64,000 nt of DNA, taken from NCBI RefSeq assembly GCF_015218165.1, contig NZ_CP048659.1:434001-498000 (forward strand), in the 5' to 3' direction. The DNA is from Acinetobacter piscicola (GTDB lineage Bacteria > Pseudomonadota > Gammaproteobacteria > Pseudomonadales > Moraxellaceae). Below are positions 11,407-20,379 of the stretch, piece by piece; position 1 is the first letter of the stretch; each line of letters begins with the position of its first letter. A model generated the notes under the pieces. The model was not told the origin of the DNA. It saw only the letters and a program-made list of their open reading frames with translations, and ran no database searches. The position numbers and the translations under genes are program-made.

Positions 11407-11763
11407 ATGAAAAAGGTTATTACAGTTTTGGCAGTTGCATCACTTTCAACTATGCTGTTGGCAGGTTGTGAAAATATGTCAAGTAATGATAAACGTGTTG
11501 CATCAGCTGCTTTAGGTGGTGCAATTGGTGGTGGTGTGGGGAATAACGTGGGTGGCGGTACAGGTGCTGCGCTTGGCGGTGGTGCAGGTGCTGCAGTGGG
11601 CAGTAAAACCCAAAATGGTTCTAACCGTAATGCAACCTATAGTGGTGTAGGTGGCGCGATTGGTTCAGCAATTGGTAAAGGCGTATTCGGTGGCAATGCA
11701 GGTGCTGCGATTGGTGGTGCAATCGGTGGTGGTGCAGGTGCTGCGATTGAACAAAAACGTTAA
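11407..11763 (+). CDS. Glycine-zipper outer-membrane lipoprotein
   Basis: This is a small lipoprotein of unknown exact role. I chose the ATG at 11407 (MKKVITVLAVASLST...), with GGAG at 11397-11400 six bases upstream; this gives 118 residues. The frame could also open at 11371 or 11401, but those starts put an odd basic stretch before the signal peptide. The lipobox is MLLAGC. The mature part is rich in GxxxG-type repeats (AIGGGVGNNVGGGTGAALGG and more), typical of glycine-zipper proteins related to SlyB or Rick_17kDa. It is probably an envelope-stress or membrane-stability factor. Confidence 0.75.
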   Translation: MKKVITVLAVASLSTMLLAGCENMSSNDKRVASAALGGAIGGGVGNNVGGGTGAALGGGAGAAVGSKTQNGSNRNATYSGVGGAIGSAIGKGVFGGNAGAAIGGAIGGGAGAAIEQKR

Positions 11764-11790
11764 GCTTTAGCTTTAAAAGATTAAGTTAAT

Positions 11791-11819
11791 AAAAATAAGC
11801 GCATTCTGCGCTTATTTTT
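11791..11819. terminator. Bidirectional terminator
   Basis: A 13-bp perfect stem (11791-11803 with 11807-11819, loop TTC) has A-rich and T-rich flanks, so it can serve both the lipoprotein gene and the converging hisIE gene. Confidence 0.85.
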
Positions 11820-11830
11820 ATTGGAAAACT

Positions 11831-12625
11831 TTAGTGTTGGCGATTGGCCTTTTCAACCAACCCCGATAAACCTTGACGACGTGCCAATTCATTAAGTACC
11901 AATTGTACATCTAGGTCGAAATAACCTAGCATGACAATAGTATGAAACCAAACATCCGCCACTTCATAAATGAGGTCATTTTTATTGTCTTCATTGTCAT
12001 GTGCTTGATATTCTTTTGCAGCAATCACAGTTTCAAAGCTTTCTTCACCGACTTTTTCTAAGATTTTATTTAAACCTTTATGATAAAGTTTTGCCACATA
12101 AGACGATTCAGGATCTGCTTTTTTACGTTCTGCCATCATTTTGCCCAAATAACCCAACACTTCAATTTGTTCAGCTTGGGCATTGGAAGCATTCATTGCC
12201 AATGTATGTGGGTTAGATGACTTCTCTTCAGACTTGCCACCATAAATGGCGTTCGGATCTTTGAGCTGAGCATCGACAATTTCCCAACCATTTGGCGTAA
12301 GTTTGCGGTAAAAACAAGACTCACGACCAGTATGGCAAGCGATACCACCTTCTTGTTCAATTTGTAGCACGATTACATCTGCATCGCAGTCTAAACGGAT
12401 TTCGTAAACGGTTTGAAAATGTCCAGATTCTTCGCCTTTGAACCAGAGTTTATTGCGTGAACGTGAGAAGTAAACGCCACGCATTTTTTCTGCGGTGAGT
12501 TGGAGTGCTTCGCGGTTCATCCATGCCACCATCAAAATGCGTCCTGTTTGATGATGTTGTGCAATAGCAGGAATAAGTCCTTGTTCGTTAAATTTTACTT
12601 CATCGAGCCATTGCAAGTTGTTCAT
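11831..12625 (-). CDS. hisIE: Fused HisI/HisE histidine biosynthesis enzyme
   Basis: The protein catalyses the second and third steps of histidine synthesis: pyrophosphohydrolysis of phosphoribosyl-ATP (HisE) and ring opening of phosphoribosyl-AMP (HisI). It has 264 residues. The N-terminal cyclohydrolase domain (about 1-120) carries DCDAD and [13 protein letters not shown] metal-binding motifs. The C-terminal pyrophosphatase domain (about 155-255) carries [16 protein letters not shown] linker of about 35 residues, rich in Asn, Ser and Ala, joins the two. No other his genes lie nearby, so it stands alone here. Confidence 0.93.
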   Translation of the reverse strand: MNNLQWLDEVKFNEQGLIPAIAQHHQTGRILMVAWMNREALQLTAEKMRGVYFSRSRNKLWFKGEESGHFQTVYEIRLDCDADVIVLQIEQEGGIACHTGRESCFYRKLTPNGWEIVDAQLKDPNAIYGGKSEEKSSNPHTLAMNASNAQAEQIEVLGYLGKMMAERKKADPESSYVAKLYHKGLNKILEKVGEESFETVIAAKEYQAHDNEDNKNDLIYEVADVWFHTIVMLGYFDLDVQLVLNELARRQGLSGLVEKANRQH

Positions 12626-12944
12626 AGGATTTCACCAATTCATTGATTAAAAATTTTATGCTATTTCGTAGCGGTCTATAGTTTACGTGATTTGAAATGA
12701 TTTGCGGGAAATCTTGGAAATTATTTAATCAGCTTATGATCTAAAGAGTGGTAAAGTCAGAATAAGTTTTGAATCTATATTTTCAATGTGGGCCTGTAAG
12801 ATCAAATCACACGCCCACCAATGATCAGATTGATATAACAGTGTCAGTAGATGACTTAAAAGTGATAAAAAGCAGTAGAGCATTGACGATGTTGATGGTA
12901 AGTCTGCCAAAGCTTTGTATAATCATAAATTCTTTATTTTTGAA
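12626..12944. other. Gene-free spacer hisIE-patatin
   Basis: This spacer of 319 bases lies between the hisIE start and the end of the patatin gene. It is AT-rich. I see no convincing gene, RNA structure or repeat; the promoter for hisIE presumably lies at its left end. Confidence 0.5.
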
Positions 12945-14027
12945 TTATAAACCCTGCATTACTTCCGTAAAATTCTGCTTTTCAAGCAACTCTAAAAACT
13001 CATCGCCCATGCGCTGACTTTCTGCGACAGATTGCGTCCATAATTTTTTACGCTCAGCATCAGACAAGCCTTTTAAAACAAAGTCTTTACGGTCAGGTAA
13101 ACGACCTAAAGGCAATGAATTTAGATAATCCTGAGAAGGAGAAATCAGCAAAGTACGTGCCTGATTTTGTGGATTGGCTCTGCGCGATTTAAACATCTTG
13201 TCGAACCAGCCAGGGGTGATGCTGTCGGTAAAATGGGGATATAAAACAATGCCTTTACTCTCAAAAGGTAGGTCAATGTGATAGTCAATTAAACCCCCAT
13301 CACGATAAGCCCCTTTAGGTGCGTCAGCAATATTTTTCACTGCAGGGGTGACCGCAGGAATGGAACCCGAAGCCATGAGCCAATCGGCGACATTGTCGGT
13401 ATTAAAGTTAATATAATGGGTTTTAAACGCATCATCCTGAATTTTAAATTGTGGAAAATCAGTCGGCTGACAAATGACACGTTGCATAAATTTATTTAAA
13501 TGATCACGTGAAATCGCATTGCTACCGATAATTCCAAGCAAGGAACTATATAGCGCAAATTTGTGGTCACTTTGAAACAGATGCTCAGCTTTAGCCGCAA
13601 TGATCGTCAAATGATAATCAGGATGATCAACCAATCTTTGCGTTTGATCGCCTAAAATACCATGCAACATATCACGTGATATTTTTTCGATATCCGCAAT
13701 TTTCATGCCTTTTTTAAAGGGCAAATTGATATATAACTCAGCCAATTTTTCAGGTCCAAGTTTTTCACCTTGCGCTACAATTCCTGCAAAACGCCATGCA
13801 CCCACAGATGAGCCAATTAAAAAGCGGCGTTGTTTGGCTTGTGGAAGAAACTCACCAAAGATGGCTTGGTCGAGACCCATTAAACCAATGCCTTTTGGAC
13901 CACCTGCCGCACCGGGAATCATGTCGACATGATGTGCTTGTAGTCCTTCTTTTTCTATGAGTTGTTTGGCAAGTGAGCCTGCTTGAATTGTTAATGCAGC
14001 AGGGCGTTTTTGTAAAATTTGGGTCAT
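12945..14027 (-). CDS. Patatin-like phospholipase/acyl hydrolase
   Basis: The protein has the patatin Ser-Asp dyad layout. A glycine-rich oxyanion loop (GAAGGPKG, about residues 39-46) precedes the nucleophile motif GSSVG (residues 72-76, Ser74), and DGG lies at 243-245. The family cleaves acyl chains from phospholipids or neutral lipids. I chose the ATG at 14027 (MTQILQKRPAAL, 360 residues), because a GAG lies seven bases upstream; a GTG at 14039 would add four residues. There is no signal peptide, so it is probably cytoplasmic or membrane-associated. The physiological substrate cannot be told from sequence. Confidence 0.8.
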   Translation of the reverse strand: MTQILQKRPAALTIQAGSLAKQLIEKEGLQAHHVDMIPGAAGGPKGIGLMGLDQAIFGEFLPQAKQRRFLIGSSVGAWRFAGIVAQGEKLGPEKLAELYINLPFKKGMKIADIEKISRDMLHGILGDQTQRLVDHPDYHLTIIAAKAEHLFQSDHKFALYSSLLGIIGSNAISRDHLNKFMQRVICQPTDFPQFKIQDDAFKTHYINFNTDNVADWLMASGSIPAVTPAVKNIADAPKGAYRDGGLIDYHIDLPFESKGIVLYPHFTDSITPGWFDKMFKSRRANPQNQARTLLISPSQDYLNSLPLGRLPDRKDFVLKGLSDAERKKLWTQSVAESQRMGDEFLELLEKQNFTEVMQGL

Positions 14028-14568
14028 GGTTTCACTCACTCAAACGGATGTGAGTATTTTAGGAATAAGCCGTGACAGGACAATGGCGATAGGTTTCAGT
14101 AGGTGACTTGGGAGTCATGGGCTTTCTTTATACCAACATAAATGCAAATATTCTTCGAGATGGGTTGAATAGTCAAAAGTATATTCACGATTACAGCTGT
14201 CAAAAAAGTTATTCCAATCATCTAAATCTAAGAATTCTTGTATTTCTGAATTAAATGCCTGACCAACTTCAGGTAAGTCCGACCTAAAAATATGATTAGA
14301 ATTTTCTAAGCCAAATTTTTGAGTCATGACAATTTTATCTTCAATTAAATACTGTGCAATATTGTATTGGATAATTCCATTTTCAAGTATTATAAATTGT
14401 GCATCTGCGCTAGTAGTTTGTAGATAACCAAGTAAAATTATGGTCTTATATTTTTTTGATAAATAGATTAAAAAATCAAAAATGAGAGGATCTGTTAAAT
14501 CATGATAATTAAAGAGGTAATACCCCCATTATTAACTGAGGTCAAAATTAGAAAATTCCAAGCCCTTG

Positions 14569-15315
14569 TTATCGTTTAAAGTTAGGTGGTCTGCCATCAA
14601 TTGCCATATGTGGTCTTTCATGATTATAAAAGTACTGCCACGCAGTTGTATAGTTTTGTACCTCCTCAATATTGTCAAATAAATGCTGATTTAAACATTC
14701 ATAACGCACTGTTCGATTAAAACGCTCAACATAGGCATTCTGCTGTGGATTGCCAGGTTGGGTAAAAACATGCTCAATCTCATGCTTTTTACACCACTGA
14801 TCCATTAAATCACTCACATATTCTGGGCCGTTATCGGATCGAATACGCTTGGGCTTTCCTCGCCATGCAATCAGTTGATCTAGGTCTCTCAGAACTCTTT
14901 GAGCTGGTAGTGAAAAATCCACCACCATGATTAAAGACTCACGATTATAGTCATCAATGACATTATGGACACGATAACTGCGCCCATCACTCAATTGATC
15001 ATACATAAAATCCATCGACCATGATTCATTCTGAACAACAGGTACAGCAAGCCTCTCAGGGATTTCACGCTTTATGCGCTTGTTTGGTTTGATTCTTAAA
15101 TTCAGTTCAAGTTCCTTGTATATTCGGTAAACTCGCTTATGGTTCCATTTATATTGCTTAACATTACGTAAATACAGGAAGCAAAGCTTAAAGCCCCATG
15201 TTTTATGATCATTCGTCAGCTGAATTAACCAATGTGCGATCTGCTGATTCTCATCATCCAAACAGGTCTTATAGCGATAGCAGGTTTGACTCACATTGAA
15301 GATTAAACAGGCCAT
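14569..15315 (-). CDS. IS3-family transposase OrfB, copy 1
   Basis: This is the catalytic integrase-core part of the transposase. Counting from the ATG at 15315, D102 (SMDF), D161 (RSDNGPEY) and E197 (AYVERFN) form the DDE triad, with the usual D-35-E spacing. The frame continues upstream of this ATG into orfA, so the active product is probably the OrfAB fusion made by -1 frameshifting. It differs from copy 2 by one residue near the C-terminus, Ala here and Val there (base 14603). Confidence 0.93.
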   Translation of the reverse strand: MACLIFNVSQTCYRYKTCLDDENQQIAHWLIQLTNDHKTWGFKLCFLYLRNVKQYKWNHKRVYRIYKELELNLRIKPNKRIKREIPERLAVPVVQNESWSMDFMYDQLSDGRSYRVHNVIDDYNRESLIMVVDFSLPAQRVLRDLDQLIAWRGKPKRIRSDNGPEYVSDLMDQWCKKHEIEHVFTQPGNPQQNAYVERFNRTVRYECLNQHLFDNIEEVQNYTTAWQYFYNHERPHMAIDGRPPNFKR

Positions 15316-15377
15316 AGTGACTGAAATATTAAATTGCTCAGTCGCCTGCTGAGCAAGTGATTTGCGCTGTTGTGGCC

Positions 15378-15644
15378 TTAAAACTTTTTTGATAATGCAT
15401 CTTGCAGTACATCTGATTTAAGGCGCTCATCAGCGTACATTCGTTTTAAACGTGCATTTTCAGCTTCGAGTTCTTTTAGCCGAGTCATAAGTGATAAATC
15501 CATACCACTATATTTGGACTTCCACTTGTAGAAAGTTGCTGTACTCATCCCATGCTCACGACAAAGGTTAGGCACGGGTGTTCCTGCTTCAGCTTGTTTT
15601 AAAATGCTCATGATTAAGCTATCTGAATATTTAGATGTTTTCAT
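15378..15644 (-). CDS. IS3-family OrfA, copy 1
   Basis: An 88-residue DNA-binding protein with an N-terminal helix-turn-helix ([22 protein letters not shown]...[12 protein letters not shown]) and a C-terminal leucine-zipper-like coiled coil ([20 protein letters not shown]). It recognises the IS ends and forms the N-terminal part of the OrfAB transposase. The last codons contain C-AAAAAA-G, a typical A_AAA_AAG slippery site just before the TAA. It is identical in protein sequence to copy 2. Confidence 0.92.
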   Translation of the reverse strand: MKTSKYSDSLIMSILKQAEAGTPVPNLCREHGMSTATFYKWKSKYSGMDLSLMTRLKELEAENARLKRMYADERLKSDVLQDALSKKF

Positions 15645-15984
15645 GGAAAATCTCCTTGTTCAAAGACTAGTCGATTTTCTACTTTTAAACTCGTTTAATT
15701 TTCGGGAGCATTACCAAGACAATATCAACCCAATGAATACTGTAGTTGCATGAAACGATAATAGTATCAGTCTTTTTATCGTAGTCGTGAAAATACCATT
15801 CTTGAACAACAGGTAAACTTAGTTGGTCAGTAACTTTATAAAATTTTTTTATTTCATCTAAGATAGTTTGGATGGAAGGATGGAGAATGCTTATTTTAGA
15901 ATGAGTAGCCATATTATATTATATTTGTATTTCTGATTTAAAAATCACACCAGTTTTGATGTGATTTTTGATGCTTTTCTTAAT

Positions 15985-17604
15985 TTACTTTGCAATCCGC
16001 CAAACGGCTAAAACACTTACCAATACAATCAACACAATAGAAATATACCACGGTGCAATAATCGCAATAGACAAGAAAATCGCCATGATACTGCCGAACA
16101 TCCAACTACGTTTTTGTTGATGTTCCACTTCCAAACGCATCATTTGTAATTCATGTAGCTGTTTAGCATGCCATGCCGACTGATTTTTTAAACCATTTAA
16201 ACTATCGATCATTAAGGTTGGGAAATCCTGCGCCCCTAAAAGTAAATCAGGAATTTTTTGTCCCAATTCTTTTAAGTTTTTCTGTGGATTCATTTGCGCT
16301 TTAACCCATTCGGTTAGAATCGGTTTTGCCAGACTCCAAATGTCCAAATCAGGATAAAGGTCTGTGCCTAAACCTTCTACATGGACTAAAGTTTTCAGTA
16401 ATAACATCAGTTGTGGTGGGATTTCCAAATGGAAACGACGTGCAATATCCATGACCTGAATCAGGATGCCAGCAAAGTCCAATTCATGCATCGGTTTGGA
16501 CACCATAGGTCCAACTGTACGACGCATTTCACGGGCTAAAGCATCTTGATCGGTTCCCGGTGGAATCCAACCTGCTTGATGTACAATCTGAATCAGTTGC
16601 ATAAAGTCGCTGTTCATGACCGCAAGTAACATGCGGGCAACCGTCATCTGATCGGACTTAGACAATTCCCCCATAATTGCACAATCGAGTGCAATATAAC
16701 GAGGTTTGCTCGGATTCAGGGTTTCAACAAAGACATTTCCCGGATGCATGTCGGCATGGAAAAAGTTGTCACGGAATACTTGAGTAAAGAAAATGGTTAA
16801 ACCTTTTTCAGCTAGATCTTTACGATCCATGCCAAGTTTTTCAAAGGTTGCAATATCCGAAATTGGTACGCCTGTAATGCGTTCAGCCACCATCACATCT
16901 TTGCTGTCCATATACACTTCAGGCACATACATCATGCTTGAGCCTGTGAAGTAATGGCGCATACGGCGTGTGTTATCCGCTTCTAAAGTCAGATCCAGTT
17001 CATTTAAAATGACTTGACGATAGTTCTCAATAATTTCGGAAATATGCACAGCACGTGCAGCTTCCAAACGTTTTTCTAAGCTTGCACCGAGCCATCTTAA
17101 AATTTCAAAATCTTCTAAAATTTGACTGCGAATGTCAGGACGGGTGACTTTGACCACCACTTCACGACCATCATGCAAAGCCGCAGTATGCACTTGAGCA
17201 ATAGACGCCGCCGCCAAAGGCTGTTCATCAAAACGAGCAAAAAGTGTCGTAATATTGGCTTTTAAGGATTCTTCAATACGGGTTTTGGCAACATCAACAC
17301 CGAATGGTTTCACTCGATCTTGTAATAAAACCAATTGTTGTAAAATTTCAGGTGGAATTAAATCACGGCGTGTTGACAGTAACTGCCCCATTTTAATTGC
17401 CAAAGGACCCATTTGCTCCAAAGCTTCTTTGAGCTTGAGTGGATTCTTTTTCTCTTTACTTGACCATGCTGCAGGGTGCATACGAATAAGCGACAAAGCA
17501 TGGCGGGCTTTTTCAGGTAATTCTTCCGCAGGAACCAGTGTGTCGAGTCTATAGTGCGCGGCGATGCGCCAAAGTTCGAGTAAACGGCTAATATGCGGAA
17601 TCAT
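15985..17604 (-). CDS. ubiB: UbiB, ubiquinone biosynthesis kinase-like protein
   Basis: UbiB is an atypical ABC1/ADCK kinase-like ATPase needed for ubiquinone synthesis, thought to help extract or organise hydrophobic intermediates at the membrane. The 539-residue protein has the signature KxGQ motif (KMGQ, residues 71-74), the Ala-rich nucleotide loop AAAS (131-134), and kinase-like DMHPGNVFV and ALDCAIMG motifs. Two hydrophobic segments at the C-terminus (about 497-537) anchor it to the membrane. It is the last gene of ubiE-ubiJ-ubiB, 18 bases after ubiJ. Confidence 0.95.
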   Translation of the reverse strand: MIPHISRLLELWRIAAHYRLDTLVPAEELPEKARHALSLIRMHPAAWSSKEKKNPLKLKEALEQMGPLAIKMGQLLSTRRDLIPPEILQQLVLLQDRVKPFGVDVAKTRIEESLKANITTLFARFDEQPLAAASIAQVHTAALHDGREVVVKVTRPDIRSQILEDFEILRWLGASLEKRLEAARAVHISEIIENYRQVILNELDLTLEADNTRRMRHYFTGSSMMYVPEVYMDSKDVMVAERITGVPISDIATFEKLGMDRKDLAEKGLTIFFTQVFRDNFFHADMHPGNVFVETLNPSKPRYIALDCAIMGELSKSDQMTVARMLLAVMNSDFMQLIQIVHQAGWIPPGTDQDALAREMRRTVGPMVSKPMHELDFAGILIQVMDIARRFHLEIPPQLMLLLKTLVHVEGLGTDLYPDLDIWSLAKPILTEWVKAQMNPQKNLKELGQKIPDLLLGAQDFPTLMIDSLNGLKNQSAWHAKQLHELQMMRLEVEHQQKRSWMFGSIMAIFLSIAIIAPWYISIVLIVLVSVLAVWRIAK

Positions 17605-17622
17605 AAATTACATTACCTGATG

Positions 17623-18288
17623 TTAAGAGGGAGTAGTGGGGTTGAGTTGTTGCTGTAGCTGCTGAATTTTAGCTTCAAGTCGATCGATATTCTGATTGAG
17701 TTGACGAGTGTCTTGTTGCAGATCATCCATTTGCCAGCGTGGAGCAAATAAACCAGTGTCTTCTTTTAAAAAGTCCTCGGCAAAGAATAAATGACTTTGC
17801 AGGGAACGCTTTAAATGTTTAGGTGCAAGCTGAATTTTGGCAATTTCATGTGCCAATGCAGGACCAATCCACGGGCTTAAATGTGACGCTAAATCAGGCT
17901 CAGCCTGTTGGATAATACGTTGAATATCCTGCAATAAATGATAATCACCTTGCAATGGAATATTGCCAATATCATCAGCTAAAAATAGCTTTGCCAATTC
18001 AACGATGCTTTTTACATGCAAGGTTGCAGTTGCTTCCGTGATGACTGTATTTTGATCAAAAGGACGTTGCTCAAAAACCGAAGGTGTTTCACTTTTACCA
18101 GTTACAGTCGGTTCTAAACGGACTTTATTTTCATCAAAAAAGACATCTACAGACAGTTGTGGGGAATCAATCACTACACGCAGCAACTTGTCTTGTAATT
18201 GATTGAACTGAATGCGAGTGATCGCATCCAGATTGATAAATTGATTGATGAGTCGTTCAACTGCACCCAGTGCCAGAATGGACCACAT
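17623..18288 (-). CDS. ubiJ: UbiJ, ubiquinone biosynthesis accessory factor
   Basis: UbiJ is an SCP2-domain lipid-binding protein that, with UbiK, organises the Ubi enzymes in a soluble complex. The 221-residue product has the hydrophobic SCP2-like N-terminal part (about 10-115) and a C-terminal coiled coil (about 180-215, with DRLEAKIQQLQQQL) that is the expected UbiK-binding helix. Its position between ubiE and ubiB is the standard gammaproteobacterial order and is the strongest support, as the family is poorly conserved. Confidence 0.9.
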   Translation of the reverse strand: MWSILALGAVERLINQFINLDAITRIQFNQLQDKLLRVVIDSPQLSVDVFFDENKVRLEPTVTGKSETPSVFEQRPFDQNTVITEATATLHVKSIVELAKLFLADDIGNIPLQGDYHLLQDIQRIIQQAEPDLASHLSPWIGPALAHEIAKIQLAPKHLKRSLQSHLFFAEDFLKEDTGLFAPRWQMDDLQQDTRQLNQNIDRLEAKIQQLQQQLNPTTPS

Positions 18289-18319
18289 AATTCAACCTTT
18301 ATGCTATTTTGGAGAAAAC

Positions 18320-19264
18320 TTAGAGTTTGAAGCCACGGTGTACTGCAACAATTCCACCCGTTAAGTTATGGTAATCGGTATTTTGGAAGCCTGCATTTTC
18401 CATCATGCCTTTTAAGGTACGTTGGTCAGGGTGCATACGGATGGATTCAGCTAAATATTTATAGCTTTCTGAGTCATTCGCCACAAGTTTACCCATGATA
18501 GGCAATGCAGTGAATGAGTACAGATCATACAATTTTGAGAATGGCTCAAACACAGGTTTAGAGAATTCTAAAATCAGTAAACGACCACCCGGCTTAAGCA
18601 CACGGTACATGGCTGCAAGGGCTGCATCTTTATCGGTCACATTACGTAGACCAAAACTGATGGTTAGTAGGTCAAAACTATTGTCTTCAAATGGCTCTAA
18701 GGTTTCAGCATTTGCCAAGACAAAATCGACATTGGTACAGCCTGCATCAATCAGACGGTCACGACCGACATTGAGCATGGATTCATTAATATCTGATAGA
18801 ACCACATGACCGGTAGGACCGACTTCACGGCTAAATACTTTAGCCAAGTCACCAGTACCGCCTGCGATATCAAGCACGCGCTGACCACGGCGCACACCAG
18901 ACATATTGATCGCAAAGCGTTTCCATAAACGGTGAATACCAAATGACATTAAGTCATTCATGATGTCGTATTTGGCTGCAACAGAATGGAATACTTCAGC
19001 CACTTTTTGTGCTTTATCTTCACTGTTGACGGTTTGATACCCGAAATGCGTGGTTGCACCGACATTGCCTGTATTGGCACCACGTGGCAGATTATATTTG
19101 GGTACTGTTCCTGAAACAGGGGTATCGGTCAACTGTTGTTGTAAAGATTGTTGCTGACCTTGTGGCGCACCTTGCGGTAATGGTTCTGTTAAGAATGGAC
19201 TGACTTTGTCTGTATTTGTTGCCGATTCAGCTGCTTGGCTTGGCTTTTGGTTTTCATCCGACAC
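18320..19264 (-). CDS. ubiE: UbiE, demethylmenaquinone/ubiquinone C-methyltransferase
   Basis: UbiE is the SAM-dependent C-methyltransferase of ubiquinone (and menaquinone) synthesis. The SAM-binding motif [15 protein letters not shown] and downstream [14 protein letters not shown] are clear. I chose the GTG at 19264 ([10 protein letters not shown]), with AGGAG nearby upstream, giving 314 residues; the frame could extend to 19354. Before the methyltransferase domain there is an extension of about 65 residues, rich in Gln, Pro and Thr and probably disordered, absent from E. coli UbiE (251 residues). It is the first gene of the ubiEJB operon. Confidence 0.93.
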   Translation of the reverse strand: MSDENQKPSQAAESATNTDKVSPFLTEPLPQGAPQGQQQSLQQQLTDTPVSGTVPKYNLPRGANTGNVGATTHFGYQTVNSEDKAQKVAEVFHSVAAKYDIMNDLMSFGIHRLWKRFAINMSGVRRGQRVLDIAGGTGDLAKVFSREVGPTGHVVLSDINESMLNVGRDRLIDAGCTNVDFVLANAETLEPFEDNSFDLLTISFGLRNVTDKDAALAAMYRVLKPGGRLLILEFSKPVFEPFSKLYDLYSFTALPIMGKLVANDSESYKYLAESIRMHPDQRTLKGMMENAGFQNTDYHNLTGGIVAVHRGFKL

Positions 19265-19434
19265 GTGAGTCACTCCTGAACACAAAAATAAGAAATCTTG
19301 CCATATTTTGCATGATGACAGATTCTGTGATTTTTTACAGTGCCGATCATGCAAAATTTAAGGTTAATGTTAAACCCCAAATAATATTATAGAAAATATG
19401 GCGTTTATGTCGTCAATTCGATCATAAAACCTTA

Positions 19435-20142
19435 TCATATTCTAAAAGGATTGGCTTGTCCTGAATGTACATTATTGACAATTTCACGTTCTTTGACTGT
19501 AAATGCATGAATAAAATCAGCCGCAGATTTCATTGGTTTCATTGCAGTAAAACCCTCACCAATAAAGTCATACATCAAATCAAATTGATACTTATGTGCG
19601 GTGCCTTTACACATTTTAAAAGCAGTATGCATGATAAATGAACGCATGTATTTGTCCAATGCAGCTCCTAAATCATCCAATAAGCCCAATTGTTGTAAAC
19701 GGGCATCATGTTGATCAAGCTTGATTAATGTTAAGCGCATCATTTCATCATCAATCGATTGATCTATGGGATAATCTTGTAACAGTTGCGCTGCAACTTG
19801 CTCATCAAGTCGCATTGCTAATACAGCCAAACCAACTGATTTTAAACCTGTTTGGATGGCATTTTCAGGAATGATTTTTTCCGCTTTGTGTGCATATTTT
19901 AACAAACGTTCAATTTGAATGGCTAAATCATCAAAATCAGGACCACCATAGAGACGGTGAATAAAATAGTCTGCCATGAGTTTATTTTCTTTGCGGTTAA
20001 ATAACTCAGTATGGGTTGCTAAAATACGTGTTTTTAACCAATCTTGTGCTTCATGCAAACGTTTTTTAAGTACAGGATTTTGATGATAATTTAACTGCTT
20101 ATATTCTTCTAAAAGTTGGTCAAGTGCTGCGAGTTTAGACAT
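19435..20142 (-). CDS. Uncharacterised alpha-helical protein
   Basis: I do not recognise a function. The 235-residue protein (from the ATG at 20142; a TTG at 20154 would add four residues) is predominantly helical, with no signal peptide or membrane segment. It contains ADYFIHRLYGGPDFDD at about 60 and a conserved-looking KYQFDLMYDFIGEGFTAMK near 195. It may belong to the Acinetobacter/Pseudomonas proteins named for an FFLEELY-like motif, but this is only a guess. It is separated from ubiE by 170 bases and transcribed in the same direction; pap is divergent. Confidence 0.7.
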   Translation of the reverse strand: MSKLAALDQLLEEYKQLNYHQNPVLKKRLHEAQDWLKTRILATHTELFNRKENKLMADYFIHRLYGGPDFDDLAIQIERLLKYAHKAEKIIPENAIQTGLKSVGLAVLAMRLDEQVAAQLLQDYPIDQSIDDEMMRLTLIKLDQHDARLQQLGLLDDLGAALDKYMRSFIMHTAFKMCKGTAHKYQFDLMYDFIGEGFTAMKPMKSAADFIHAFTVKEREIVNNVHSGQANPFRI

Positions 20143-20348
20143 GTGTGAACTCAATTTCTATATATTCAAGAAAATCATAATCACAGTTTATCTGAACAAC
20201 CATGACGATATGACATGAAAATGACTGAAATTAAGTCAGTTGGTGCTTGATTTAGAGTGTAATTGAAAATATAAGAGGCATATTTTGCTATAAAAACTGA
20301 TACAAAAAATGTGTGCAGGCAGAGCAAATCTTTGTAAACTTAAAAAAG

Positions 20349-20354
20349 TATAAT
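20349..20354 (+). promoter_or_regulatory. Candidate -10 box of pap
   Basis: A perfect TATAAT lies 25 bases before the pap ATG. I do not see a good -35 at the right distance, so the promoter may depend on an activator such as PhoB. The call is tentative. Confidence 0.35.
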
Positions 20355-20379
20355 GAAAACATAAGAAAAGAGCCTATTT

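Larger units (their letters stand above)
14516..15715 (-). mobile_element. IS3-family insertion sequence, copy 1
   Basis: The element is 1200 bp, with imperfect terminal inverted repeats starting GGTAATRCYCCC at both ends. It is flanked by a 4-bp direct repeat AAGA (14512-14515 and 15716-15719). It encodes orfA and orfB on the minus strand in the IS3 arrangement with a slippery A6G for frameshifting. The 4-bp duplication and length fit the IS407-like branch of IS3; I do not assign an IS name. A second copy lies at 42204-43403 in the opposite orientation. Confidence 0.95.
14115..15912 (-). pseudogene. Unknown 197-residue gene split by an IS element
   Basis: Two fragments of one gene flank the IS. 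The 5' part runs from the ATG at 15912 down to 15716 and encodes MATHSKISILHPSIQ... to ...SIHWVDIV. The 3' part continues in the same frame from 14511 (FNYHDLTDPLIFDF...) to the stop at 14115. Removing the IS and one copy of the 4-bp duplication gives 594 bases, exactly 197 codons plus stop, with no internal stop. I do not recognise the family. The protein has no signal peptide or clear membrane segment and is acidic with many aromatics. The first fragment now ends in a few IS-encoded residues, so the gene is very likely inactive. Confidence 0.85.

Noticed and set aside
12769..13017. 82-codon frame on the plus strand between hisIE and patatin
   Set aside because: It runs antisense into the patatin 3' end, has no ribosome-binding site and unusual composition.
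14115..14327. A 70-codon frame read as a stand-alone gene
   Set aside because: It is the C-terminal part of the gene disrupted by the IS; the frame continues upstream to 14511 and joins the 5' part at 15716.
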